Shown one piece after another: positions 32,963 to 43,189 of a DNA stretch of 64,000 nt. A program made the translations under genes and the position numbers. Position 1 is the stretch's first letter; each line of letters begins with the position of its first letter. Source of the DNA: Diatrype stigma (taxonomy: Eukaryota > Ascomycota > Sordariomycetes > Xylariales > Diatrypaceae); assembly GCA_022225965.2 (NCBI GenBank), contig JAKJXP020000046.1, forward strand, positions 290,663 through 354,662, in the 5' to 3' direction. A model generated the notes under the pieces. The model was not told where the DNA came from. It ran no database searches and saw nothing but the letters and a program-made list of their open reading frames with translations.

Positions 32963-35900
32963 GTCCGCCCCTTGAGTGCCGACTACCCGTTTCGATGGGA
33001 ATGGATGCCTTCATCCTTCCACGTGTGATGAGGGTGATACCAGGGCAGATATACGAATTGATGAAAGCAGGCCAGACGAAAAGTCCCCCTCGACCAAACT
33101 TTGAGAGCTAGATGACAACCTGGAAGTGAGTGGCGTTGGCACATGTTAGAGCGCAAGACATTCTTCCCTTGCTGAGCCATAGAGCCATAGAGGAACTCCT
33201 AACCTAACATCGCTTGCAATTCAGAGCCAGTTATGTAGTTTTCATCTCAGAAGTTGTCTTCAACATGGTGACCTGTGTGCTTCTTCTTACCTGGTATCCG
33301 GTCAGTTGTGTGGGTTTTGGCAGGCAAGTAAGTTGTAGCTTCTTGTGATGCAGTGGTGTATGCTTTCGTATGTAGTATTCCCCAACTTGACAGGCTGATG
33401 TGATATATCAGTGCGTGAACATATATGGCCCACCGAGCATAGCAAATGAGAAAACACCACGATCAAACCGTTTCCACCACAACGTGTTCGTGGGCGCAAG
33501 AAAATGGCCCCAGCCCGAGTGCCCACTTAATGATCGGCTTACAGGGAATTATCATGTCAACAAGGGCTGTAGGTATGCTGGGACCTGACAAACTGACAAG
33601 ACATGCGCAACCGATGATTTCTTGCTGGACACTCTTCTACATATATAGTTGTCAAGTCTCCATCAATGTTCTAGTACAGTCCGAAGCTCAATTCTACGTA
33701 AGATCACTGCTGGTCATAAGTGATACTTAGCAAAAGAGGATGGCAGGACTGCAACGGAACCGGTTGCAAAGTCGAGATGCGGTTTCTTGTCGAATGACGC
33801 TTGGATTGTCATGGGGGTAATGCACTGTCTAGAACCGTCCAAAAGGAATCGAGCACGGGGAGAGCCAGAGCGAGGGAGGTTAGGTGATCAACAGAAGATC
33901 ATATACTATCATCGGGGTAACGCGCAGGCTAGGTATATCACAACACGGTGAGTCTGGGGAAGATATGCATGGCCCACAATGAAATTGGCTGATCGCTGTC
34001 TGACTTTTGACTACATAGCAGTATGTAGACTCTTGACAGTTCATTGAGTGTAGGTGCCGAGGTGCCCGGGCTGCCGGGGTGCCTACTTTTCCTCCGCCAT
34101 TTCTTCAAAGTTGCAAGTCTGAACCGTGATACCTTCGCAGAATGAGACATGAGAGCTGATGTTCATTGACACGAAGAATGTAGTAGGTGTGGATCATGAC
34201 CACCTATGCCATGTGCTTCCCGTATATATATATATATGCATATGTACTTAGGATTCAGCGAGCTCTAATAGCAGTGAATACTAGGTAGTCGATCTAAACA
34301 GGCCCCCAAATACTACTTATACTCTAACACAAGTCCTCGCGAATGCTGAAAGAATTCGCCACATGGAGACGTAAGCCAACTCGACAGACAAGCAGCAGGC
34401 AGACAGGTTTGCAGAATGGTGCTGCAATGTGTGTGGTAATAAGAGGTGGAGCGTTCAATATGTGATGGCATTGGCAGACTGGATACCGACGGCTGGGCAC
34501 AACCTAACCAACACCTGCGGCGGCTCCCGGCTCGTATTCTGCCGCCGTGAATAACTTGGAACCATCCTGCTCATGCAACGCCGGGCTGCACCAGCTACTC
34601 GCACTTATGCAGTGGGGAGCCGCTTTATACGAAGAAGTGCGGAAGCACAGCCTCAATGTCAAAAGACCTCCCCTCCCCTGGCCTGGTTGGTAGTGAGTTA
34701 GTGCAGCTAATTGCTAGCTAGAAACATCGAGAATGACCGGCCAGCCAGCGGGCTTCGGAAACCCTCTAGGCCGCTATTAGCTGCTCGCCGGCTTGTTCCA
34801 TTCTTGTGTTGATGGAGTATTGTCCGCGGCCCCTAATCTGGAAATCGACTAGCGACAGGTACTGGGGCGTTCATTATTGGCTAGGCAGGCGTTTAAGGCA
34901 AATGACACCTCATGCTACGACCTTGGACGCAAGCCATAGCGAGCGACTCCTGAATGTGTCACGGTGTGCCCTGCTGTATAGTGCCTCGGTGTACATGCTT
35001 CTTCTAAGATGCGTAAAGATGCGTAAAGATACGTGCAACAAGAGGGCTCAGGCTGCCAGCAATGGGCTGCCAGAGGAAGTCAGAGGAAGACTCATGCAAT
35101 ACGAAGATCATCTGGTGGCTGGTTATGTAGGCTAGTGTTTAAACTACATACCTAGGTACGTATGCATCACCTGTTCCACGAATTCCCATGAATCCCATCT
35201 GATCGGAGGGGTTGAAGGCTTTTCTAAGTTTAGTGCATCGCATATCGACCCGTAGACCCTCCAAGACAGATGTTCGACAAGGGCGACCCGCCCTTCTCCC
35301 CACGTCCACGATGGAGGTGGAACGGATGTCGGTACGCACGCACGTATTCAACGAAAATCTGATAAGAGACGGATCATCGGTGTTGCGACTTGGTGTACAA
35401 CTCACAGCGTGTAGTATTTGACCAGCCGACAGGAAATAGATACCTAGAGGTAGTTACTTTACGTCTACCGATGGTAATGAGGAAGGCAAATAGGTACGCG
35501 TATGTAAAGGACCTCGGAGTGATATGGAATATTGAATATAAACCAAAAGAGCTTGGTTGTCGATCCATCCACGTACCGTGTTTCCTGTTTATGGATTATG
35601 CGCTGTGAAAAAGCAATTGCAATTTTAATTTTCCCTTTCTTTCTTTCCCTTCTCGTACCTGGATCTCATCACCCCCCCACCACCCATCAATACCAATACC
35701 GGCTCGCATATGTATCTAGTTATGTAATGTAACCACCACCACCACCACCATCACCACCACTACAACTACCCGCACGCCCCGACGTGTTCCCATCCCGCAT
35801 TATTTTGGACGGACTCGACGCCCGCGGCTTTTCGCGTGGAGCCCGGCACCAGCGTACGAAGGGGCTTTCCGGCCAGGGGTCGGGATTGGCTGGCCGGCCC

Positions 35901-36457
35901 TGCCCGCCTGCGAAGCTATGCTGCACTAGGCAAGCTGGTAGTAACCTGCTAGTAACCTTGAAACTACCTACCAAGCCAAGGCCCAGGTAGCCCTGTCCGG
36001 CGGGAGCGCGAAGAAACGAGGAATACGCTTGCCTGTGCGTGTGTTGTATTGTACATACGTAGAGCAGAGGGCGTCCCCCTAATCAACGTACCTCCCTACG
36101 TACGGATCATATAATATATAATATTAATACTGGCTTGCTGGCGCTGGCTCGCATCTCCAACTTGGCAATCTACCCAGCTAGTATGTAAGAGGTATATCCC
36201 TGGTCGTGGACAGCTCACAGCTATACCCAGAACGACTAAAGCCTGCGCCAGACATGGATGGAAGATTGGCTCCGACTGGTGCGTAGGGCTTCCCCGGAGG
36301 TATACCCTGTCGTAGCAATGCCTGAAAGCCCATAGTAATTTTTTCTTTCTTCTTGCCTCCTCGTTAGACGTCAGAGGATGCTAGTCACGGTACTGCAGGT
36401 AGCAGGTTGCAGGTAGTGCATAATAAGGTAGTCGGGCAGCGCGTGTCTCTACCCCCT
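32963..36457. other. Long intergenic region
   Basis: 3.5 kb without a supported gene. It contains a (TA)n tract at about 34225-34240, an ACC/CAC trinucleotide run at about 35733-35762, and many copies of the TAGGTAC/GTACGTA-type motifs common in this window's intergenic DNA. Frames of 60-110 codons here lack domains and splice partners. Confidence 0.5.
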
Positions 36458-36699
36458 ATTTAAGCACCACGCCCTCGATCGGCTCGCTCCCCGTCTTGTT
36501 GCCTTTCCTGTCCTGCTTCCTGTTGCGTTTTTGTGGTCGGTTTCCTCGCTCGTACATATATATAACTACAACTTAATAATCTTGCAGCTCCCGCTTTCGC
36601 TGTCTCACTCGTTTGACCATAATCACCACGCTGTAATCCACCCACTATATAATACGACTCCGTCAAACTCCAAAACCAGACACCACTACACCAGCCAAG
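36458..36699 (+). promoter_or_regulatory. Core promoter and leader of the GPI-protein gene
   Basis: TATTTAAG at 36458-36465 is a TATA-like element 235 bp before the ATG. A CT-rich stretch (CTTCCTGTTGC, CTCCCGCTTTCGC) follows, and the leader ends CAGCCAAG-ATG. A second AT motif (ACATATATATAAC) is at about 36554. Confidence 0.5.
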
Positions 36700-37586
36700 A
36701 TGCGTTTCACCTCAGCCCTCACCGTCGGCGTCTTCGCCCTCTCTGCCAACGCGCAGTCCTCCGTCCCCGACCCCGACGAGGTCGCCGCCTCCGTCAGCAG
36801 CCTGATGCAGTCGATCAGCAGCGCCGTCCAGGGCGCCGCCAACTCCGTCACCTCGGCCGCCGGCTCCATCACCTCGGAGGCTGCCAGCGTCACGGCTACC
36901 TCCGATGCCACCTCGACTCACTCTCTGACGCCCGCAGAGTCCTCAGCTGCTGCCTCCGCTGCCTGCCTTGAAGCTTGTGAGTGTTGACCCTACTCTACCC
37001 GACCATTGATCGAGGGTAGTTTTACTTTGGAAGGCCGGCATGTTTGCTTGCTTTGCTTGCTGCCTAGCTCAGCTTGGATTGGGTTGGGTTGGTGGTCACT
37101 TATACATAATACTGACTCGAAACGAAAAACACAGGCGACCCTACCGACATCAGCTGCCAGGCTCAGTGCATCAGCATCCCCAACCCGGACGCGTCGGCCG
37201 TGAACGCGACGACCGAGTGTGTGGCCAAGTGCCCCCAGGGCGACGGCACCGAGGCGGAGACCCAGAAGTACATCGACTGCAGCCAGAAGTGCGTCAACGA
37301 CTACTTCCTGACGTCGGCGGCGGCCAGCGCCGGTGCCACTGCCACCAGCGGCAGCGGCAGCGGTTCCGCCACGGCGACGGCCACGCCCGAGCCCACGACC
37401 ATCACGTCGGGCTCGTCGACCTTCGTCAGCACCGTCACCCCGTCCGCCACCAGCGGCGGCGACGCCAGCTCCGCTACCGAGAGCTCTTCCGACTCCTCTT
37501 CGACTGCGGAGGGCGGCGCCATGACGTTCGGCCCCATCGGCTCCACTGGCCTTCTCGGTCTCGTGGCTGCTTTCTTCGCCCTCTAG
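36700..37586 (+). CDS. GPI-anchored Ser/Thr/Ala-rich cell-surface protein
   Basis: Two exons (36700-36976, 37135-37586; GTGAGT...ACAG intron) give 242 residues. There is a signal peptide (MRFTSALTVGVFALSANA), then an Ala/Ser-rich stretch, then a compact Cys-rich core with eight Cys split by the intron (EACDPTDISCQAQC, CVAKCPQG, YIDCSQKCVNDYF). A long Ser/Thr/Ala/Gly stalk likely to be O-glycosylated follows, and a C-terminal hydrophobic tail (GSTGLLGLVAAFFAL) preceded by small residues typical of a GPI omega site. It should be a plasma-membrane or wall protein. The Cys spacing differs from canonical CFEM domains. No enzymatic function is evident. Confidence 0.82.
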
Positions 37587-37916
37587 AGCAATTTTCTGAA
37601 TTGACCGGAGGAGAGAGGAGAATTGGGACAGCGATGGGATGGGTTTAATCTGATCTGAAGGCAGTTGGCCTGTTAATATGCGACTGCTGCTCAAGAGTTT
37701 AAAGATGAGATGTACATGAACGCAAATGATGCGACATATCTAATGGGAACTGCAAAGCGAACTGAGTTGGATTAATAATCACGTGGATAAAAAAGCGATA
37801 ACATGAGCAAATCTATTGACCATATACCAATTACCTGACTGCCTGTTCATATGGAATACGAAGCGGCGTGCACATCATGCCTTCCGTCCGAGATGTTACT
37901 TAACTTACTGCCCCTT
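37587..37916. other. Convergent 3' region of GPI-protein gene and MDE1
   Basis: 330 bp, AT-richer than the genes. Nothing further is seen. Confidence 0.5.
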
Positions 37917-38927
37917 TTAGCTTCGTGATGAAGGAAGAACTTGAGGAATGTCGGTAATCCATGGCAAGCTTAGTCTCTTCATTTCCACTGCCAGCTGAAA
38001 AAGATAGTCGAGACTATATTCGATATTAGAGTTAGTATACCTCTGCTTCCCCTATCACTGAGTACGGGGAAACCTCTCACCTCTCGCACATGGTCTTCGC
38101 CTTGTGCACATTGTCACCCCAAACATAGACGCCGTGCCGACGGACCAAGACGGCATACGTGTCTGGATACTTATCCATAGCCTCCTCGAGGAACTCGGTG
38201 AGATCCTCCTCGTGGGCCGTGTTCTCGATCACGGGGATGCGCAGGGTGTCGTGGTAGCCCAGGTTGCCCTGCTTCTGGAAGCCCTTCCCGAAGCCCTTGA
38301 TCTGCTCGATGTTGTTGATCTCGAAGAGCCTGTCCTTGCCGGGGCCCTGGGTCTCGAGCAGCAGCGTCACCAGCACCGCCCACTGCGAGTGCGTGTGGAT
38401 GCAGCAGCCGGCGCCTCGCTTGGTGAAGGCGGCCAGGAACAGCGGCGTGCACTGCGACGGCTTGCCGCAGGGAGGGGCGCGCAGATAGACCCGGTTCTTG
38501 AAGTCGAGCTGCTTGGACAGGGCCAGGACGTAGATGTCCGTGTTCTTCATGAGCTCCTTCTGCACGCCCGACGGCGCGAGATATACTAGATCCCTGGAAT
38601 GCGGGAGGCGTATGATAAGTAAGCTTCTTACCCCCCCAACCCCACTATGCTAGAAGAAGAAGTGCACGCATGTGACAGGACGTTCATGAAGAAAGGCTGA
38701 GCATGGATATGTCTCAGGTACTAAAACATAATTCAGAACTTAAAAGATAAATAAAATAAATCTTACTCATCCCGTATCGAACATCCTCCTCCCGTGCCCG
38801 TAACCCAGCCCAGAGTCCAGAACTTGGCGCACAGAGATGGTATAAGGTTTGCTGGGTGGTCGGGGTTGTCTGAAGTGACGAGGTGGTGATTGCCGTCCCC
38901 GTCTTGGGGCTCAGCGGCGTGGCTCAT
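37917..38927 (-). CDS. MDE1: Methylthioribulose-1-phosphate dehydratase
   Basis: Three exons (38927-38767, 38593-38081, 38013-37917) give 256 residues. The last intron carries a consensus TACTAAC branch point. It is a class II aldolase-fold enzyme of the methionine salvage pathway, converting 5-methylthioribulose-1-phosphate to the diketo phosphate in the cytosol. Signatures: [23 protein letters not shown] across the first junction, the zinc ligands His120 and His122 in CCIHTHSQW, the likely catalytic Glu150 in NNIEQIKG, and the third zinc His207 in VRRHGVYVW. The C-terminus [17 protein letters not shown] matches the family. GGGCS replaces the more usual GGGIS. Length is as expected for fungal homologues. 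It is the last intact gene before the RIP-mutated block. Confidence 0.94.
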
Positions 38928-39699
38928 GATTATACGGCTTGCGGGAGATGGTGGGGGCGGAGCAACCGCTTCGTTGCCGCACTGTCTGCACGTTCCAGGA
39001 TTCTATGATCGTAAGGTCGATGTGGCCTTTACCGGTAGGATGCCCTTTTTCCGTGTTGTATGTTGTATATTGTTATGGAAGTGCGGGATTTGTCCGAGAG
39101 CAGCCTCGGTATAGTGTATACCTTTCGTAGATAACAAGCAGGATGGGTAAGGTGAAAAAGGATGGAGGATGCTAAAAATTGCAAATATCCGGTGGTGAAC
39201 TTGCAAGTTGATTGGTCAATGCCGACTTCTGCCAGAAAGCACGCCTTTGCTTTAGAGGCGGAGCGGAGCTACGGGCTATCCCAGTAGGTAACTATTCCCA
39301 GTAGGTACGAATCCCTCATAGATGCTGTACCACTGGAGTTTACCTAGTTCGTGCATTACATCAAATTAAGAGGAAATACTACAATCATCTGATAAGTTTG
39401 AGCATTGTCCACGTGTCCCTTTATTCGACTGATGTTGGATAGAGATCAGAAGCCCCTGCCCAGGTCAACTCAGATTGTAGCTGTCAAGCCCATACCTTAG
39501 GTAGGCAGGGTCCAGGTACATAAGATGGGAATACCGGATAAGAGAAATGCAGGATAATTTTAGGTTATACTTTGTACAAAAGAGAGATGTTCATGCTGAA
39601 TTTAAACCTACTTACCTACCTACCTAGACTACCTAGTAGATAGTAGATTTGTATATAAGCATTTTCATGTACGTATAACTTATATTGAGCAATTATTAA
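38928..39699. other. Intergenic, MDE1 promoter side
   Basis: About 770 bp with no gene seen. It contains TACCTACC-type short repeats near 39607-39640. Composition falls toward AT-rich beyond 39700. Confidence 0.5.
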
Positions 39700-39770
39700 G
39701 GTTAGTGATGGAAAAGAAGATTTCAGATTTATCTCAGAACTTAGACCTTTTGTCTGCGCTATTTAGGCTT

Positions 39771-39797
39771 TTTTAGCGCCTTCGGCGCTCCGCCTAA
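39771..39797 (+). repeat. GC hairpin followed by CTAA, Helitron-3'-end-like
   Basis: AGCGCC-TTC-GGCGCT at 39775-39789 is a perfect 6-bp hairpin, followed four bases later by CTAA and then T. Helitrons end in a short GC hairpin upstream of CTRR and insert before T, so this is a plausible 3' terminus. It would belong to an element lying to the left, not to the Helitron relic at 43-48 kb. It may also be chance. Confidence 0.3.
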
Positions 39798-40908
39798 TGT
39801 ACTGTAAGGCCCATAGGGCCTAGAATTAACGTAGTAATAAAATCCAGCCAATTAAAGGTTTAGTTTTGTTTAGTTTAGGGTTTAACGTAAACTGGTTTAA
39901 AACCGCGATTAGGTAATAAATATAAAGTAAGCTAAATAATAATATCGTTTTTTCGTTAATACGCGATATTATAAATAAAATGGCAGCTTTTAAGAATTTA
40001 AATACTTCATTTTAACCGTTAAAGCGAAGGCTTTTTAATAATATAAGTTTTAAGTATTTCCGTTTAGTATTACATAAAAAACGATAAATAAGCAAATGAA
40101 ATAAATAAATTTAAGCAATTCCTTTTTAAACGATTCTTTTTAAAGTAATTCCTTAAGTTTTAAGCTTTTATTGCCATTCTTTTTAAGCCAATAGCAGTAA
40201 TAGCAATAACAAACCGAATCTTTAAAACATTTTAAAAAATTTGAATTACCTAGTAATTAAATTAAAAAATCCAATATTAAAAATAAAACTGCTGAATTTA
40301 TTAATGATATTATTAATATTATAACGCGGCTATAAAAGAATTCGCGTAATAATAAGCTTTATAAAAAAAAAGAAATAATGCTTATAAATAAAAGCAATAT
40401 AATTTTAAGGCATTTATGAATTAATAAATTAAAAACGGCCTTTAAATATAATAATTAATAAACGCTTTTTATAAGCCATTTATTTAAAAAGCCCTAAAAT
40501 TAATAGGCGTTTTTATAATAACTTATGAAAAATAAGGCGCCCTTAAATCTTTTAATATTCGTAATATTCGTTATAAAATAAGTTTTCTTATTAAAAAGCC
40601 GCCTTTTAGGAATTTTAAGCTTTATAATCATTAATTTAATAATTAATAGGCCTTTATTAAAAAGGTTTATAATACGGCATGGCTTTAGGAAACGTTAAAA
40701 AGTAACTGGCTTATATTTAAGGAAAAAGCTCTTAATATGATTGCTTTTTTTATACAGTTGCTTTAAAATTAAAATAATCCTTATAATACCGTATATAAGA
40801 TAAATAATAACGAAAATGCCTTTGGTTACGTTTATTTCTTTGCTTTTCTTTATTTTAAGGGTTACGTCCGTAATATTAGCAGATTTCTGCATTAGGTATT
40901 GGAATTAT

Positions 40909-41008
40909 CCTAACCGGAGGTTATTTTGTAAAGATGGTGTGACACGGAAATTATGTCCAGAAATTCAGGCTTAGGAAATACCTCGAACGTTTTCGCCTGC
41001 GATTGGTC
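40909..41008 (+). repeat. Left arm of a 10-kb-spaced inverted repeat
   Basis: Begins CCTAACCGGAGG and matches the reverse complement of 50881-50980 over about 100 bp at roughly 80% identity, almost all differences being transitions. This arm still has CpA sites and is noticeably less AT-rich than its surroundings. Homology stops sharply outside CCTAACC on both sides, which defines an outer boundary. Confidence 0.8.
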
Positions 41009-41289
41009 GGACCCGTTGCATTCGCTTTGGCGACTAGTCGAGCCAGCTAGTTCCGTTTTGCCAACCAATTAATTTCCATTTCTTATAAGTATTATATATA
41101 AATAATAATAAAACCCATTTATTTTATACGTACGGCCAATAGCATTATTATATTTTCGGATTTTATTTAAATTTGTTCCAGTTTATTCGTAATTTATTTC
41201 GATTTGTTTTAATTTGTTTATAACCTTTTCGTAATTTGCCTTAATTTATTCGCATATTTTATTATATTATTAAATTATCCCAGCTTTTT

Positions 41290-41690
41290 TCGGAAATTTT
41301 TTTATTTTTTTTTGCAATCCATCCGCGATATATTACGATTTTTTTATTTTTATCCGTAATTCATTCGTAATGCATTACGATTTTTTTATTTTTATTCGCA
41401 ATTTATTCGCAATATATTACGACCTTTTTATTTTTACCCGCAATCCATTTGTAATATATTACGACCTTTTTATTTTTATTCGCAATCCATTCGTAATATA
41501 TTACGATTTCTTTATTTTTATTTGCAATTTACTTATAATGCATTACGGCCTTTTCGAGTTTTATACGCAATTTATTCGTAATGCGTTACGGCTTTTTCGA
41601 GTTTTACGCGCGACTTATGCATAATTTTTTTAAGTTTTATACGTAACTTTCTCGTTATAATATAACGCATTATAGGTTTTTCGAAATTTA
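41290..41690. repeat. 42-bp tandem repeat in the AT-rich block
   Basis: Eight or so imperfect copies of a unit such as TATTACGACCTTTTTATTTT followed by TATTCGCAATCCATTCGTAA. The 42-bp period is a multiple of three, so a repetitive 84-codon frame runs through it; this is repeat and not gene. Confidence 0.8.
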
Positions 41691-41965
41691 TTTGCGATTT
41701 ATATATAGCTTTTTCGAATTTTATTAATATGAATTATTTTACGAATTCCAAGGTTTGCTATGCTTATTAATAGTTTTAATCATTAAATTAATTTATTTAT
41801 AAGCGATATTTGTATATTTCTATTTAAAAATGCCTTTTTTGTCGTAATTATATTTTATAAAACATATATATATTTATATTTTTATTTCGAATTAATATTA
41901 ACTTTATTTTATTATATAGGCATTTTATTTTTATATTGTAATAAATAATTTTTTTCGTATTGCCT

Positions 41966-42520
41966 TTAAACATACGGTCTTTTAATTTTTTGATTTTTTT
42001 TAGTTTGGTCCTTTTTAACCAGTTCCTTTTTAGCCAGTTTCTTTTTAGCCAGTTCCTTTTTAGCCAGCTCTTTTTTAGCTAGTTTTTTTTTAACTAGTTT
42101 TTTTTTAGCCAGTTTCTTTCCAGCTAGCTTTTTTCCAGCCAGCTTTTTTCCAGTTAGCTTTTTTCTAGCCAGCTCCTTTTTAGCTAGTTCCTTTTCAGCC
42201 AGCTTCTTTTTAGCCAGTTCCTGTTTAGCCGGTTCCTTTTTAGCCAATTCCTTTTTAGTTAGTTCCTTAATCTCTAGCTTTTTAATAGCCGGCTTTTTTT
42301 TAGTTAGCTCCTTTTTAATTGATTCCTTAGTAGCTAGTTCCTTAATAAATGGCTTCTTAGCAGGTGGCTTTTTAGCAAGTGGCTTATTAATTTCTGGCTT
42401 ATTAATTTTTGGTTCCTTAGCAGCTGGCTTATTAATCTTTGGATTTTCAGCAGCCAGCTTTTTAGTTTTAGCTCTTAGCCTATTTTTATTCGACTTTTTA
42501 CTTTTTAGCAATTCAGCCAT
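41966..42520 (-). CDS. Lysine-rich pentapeptide-repeat ORF (KKELA repeats)
   Basis: An uninterrupted 184-residue frame starting MAELLKSKKSNKNRLRAKTKK and continuing with about 25 tandem variants of K-K-(E/K)-L-A, encoded by a 15-bp DNA repeat (TTTTTAGCCAGTTCC on the plus strand). About 40% of residues are Lys, with net strong positive charge, as in histone H1-like tails. It is the longest open frame in a block where every other gene is stopped many times. The in-phase 15-bp unit has few codons that RIP can turn into stops, which may be the only reason it stays open. Expression and function are unknown; it could equally be a simple minisatellite. Confidence 0.35.
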   Translation of the reverse strand: MAELLKSKKSNKNRLRAKTKKLAAENPKINKPAAKEPKINKPEINKPLAKKPPAKKPFIKELATKESIKKELTKKKPAIKKLEIKELTKKELAKKEPAKQELAKKKLAEKELAKKELARKKLTGKKLAGKKLAGKKLAKKKLVKKKLAKKELAKKELAKKKLAKKELVKKDQTKKNQKIKRPYV

Positions 42521-43189
42521 GCTATTTGCTTAAATCCAATCGACGTCGCATAAATTTAATTTACGAAATGCTTAATAATATGTATTATTGTAATAAATAA
42601 ATTTAAAATGATTTATTTCGTATAATTGCCGTTCGTTTTAAATAATATATTATTTAACGAAATTACCGGTTATAACGACGTTATTAAAAAAAGCCGTCGC
42701 AAATCCCGATATTATTTAATTTACGGGCCAAATTAAATTTTAATAACGATATGTTTTAATTAAATTTAAAAAACGAATCGACATTATAAATCCCCTTTTA
42801 AATTTAATTTTATTTTATTCTTAATTATTATTTGTTTTTTTTATTCTTTATTATTTTAAATTTTTTAGATTTATTAATAAAATAATTCTTTAATTTAATA
42901 TTACTAAAAATACGGTTACGTTAATATATTTAACTTATTTCTTTATCGTTTTTATTATTTTTTAATCCAATTATGGCACCATTTATTTTTTAGCCGCATA
43001 ATAAGCCGCGTAATAAATTGCGTAATCGTCCGTTTAATCGGATTATTCGAGTTATTCGTATTTTTGTTTCGATTGGTTATTATGTAACGTTTAAACGTAT
43101 ATCGACGTTAATATTAAAACCAACGCCATAATTTTTTTAGCTATAACATGTTAGCCCTAATCGTAATTTATAGGCCTCTTTCGATTTTT

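Noticed and set aside
41370..41624. 84-codon frame with IYYDLFIFIRNPFV repeats
   Set aside because: It is the translation of the 42-bp AT-rich tandem repeat and only follows from its period being a multiple of three.
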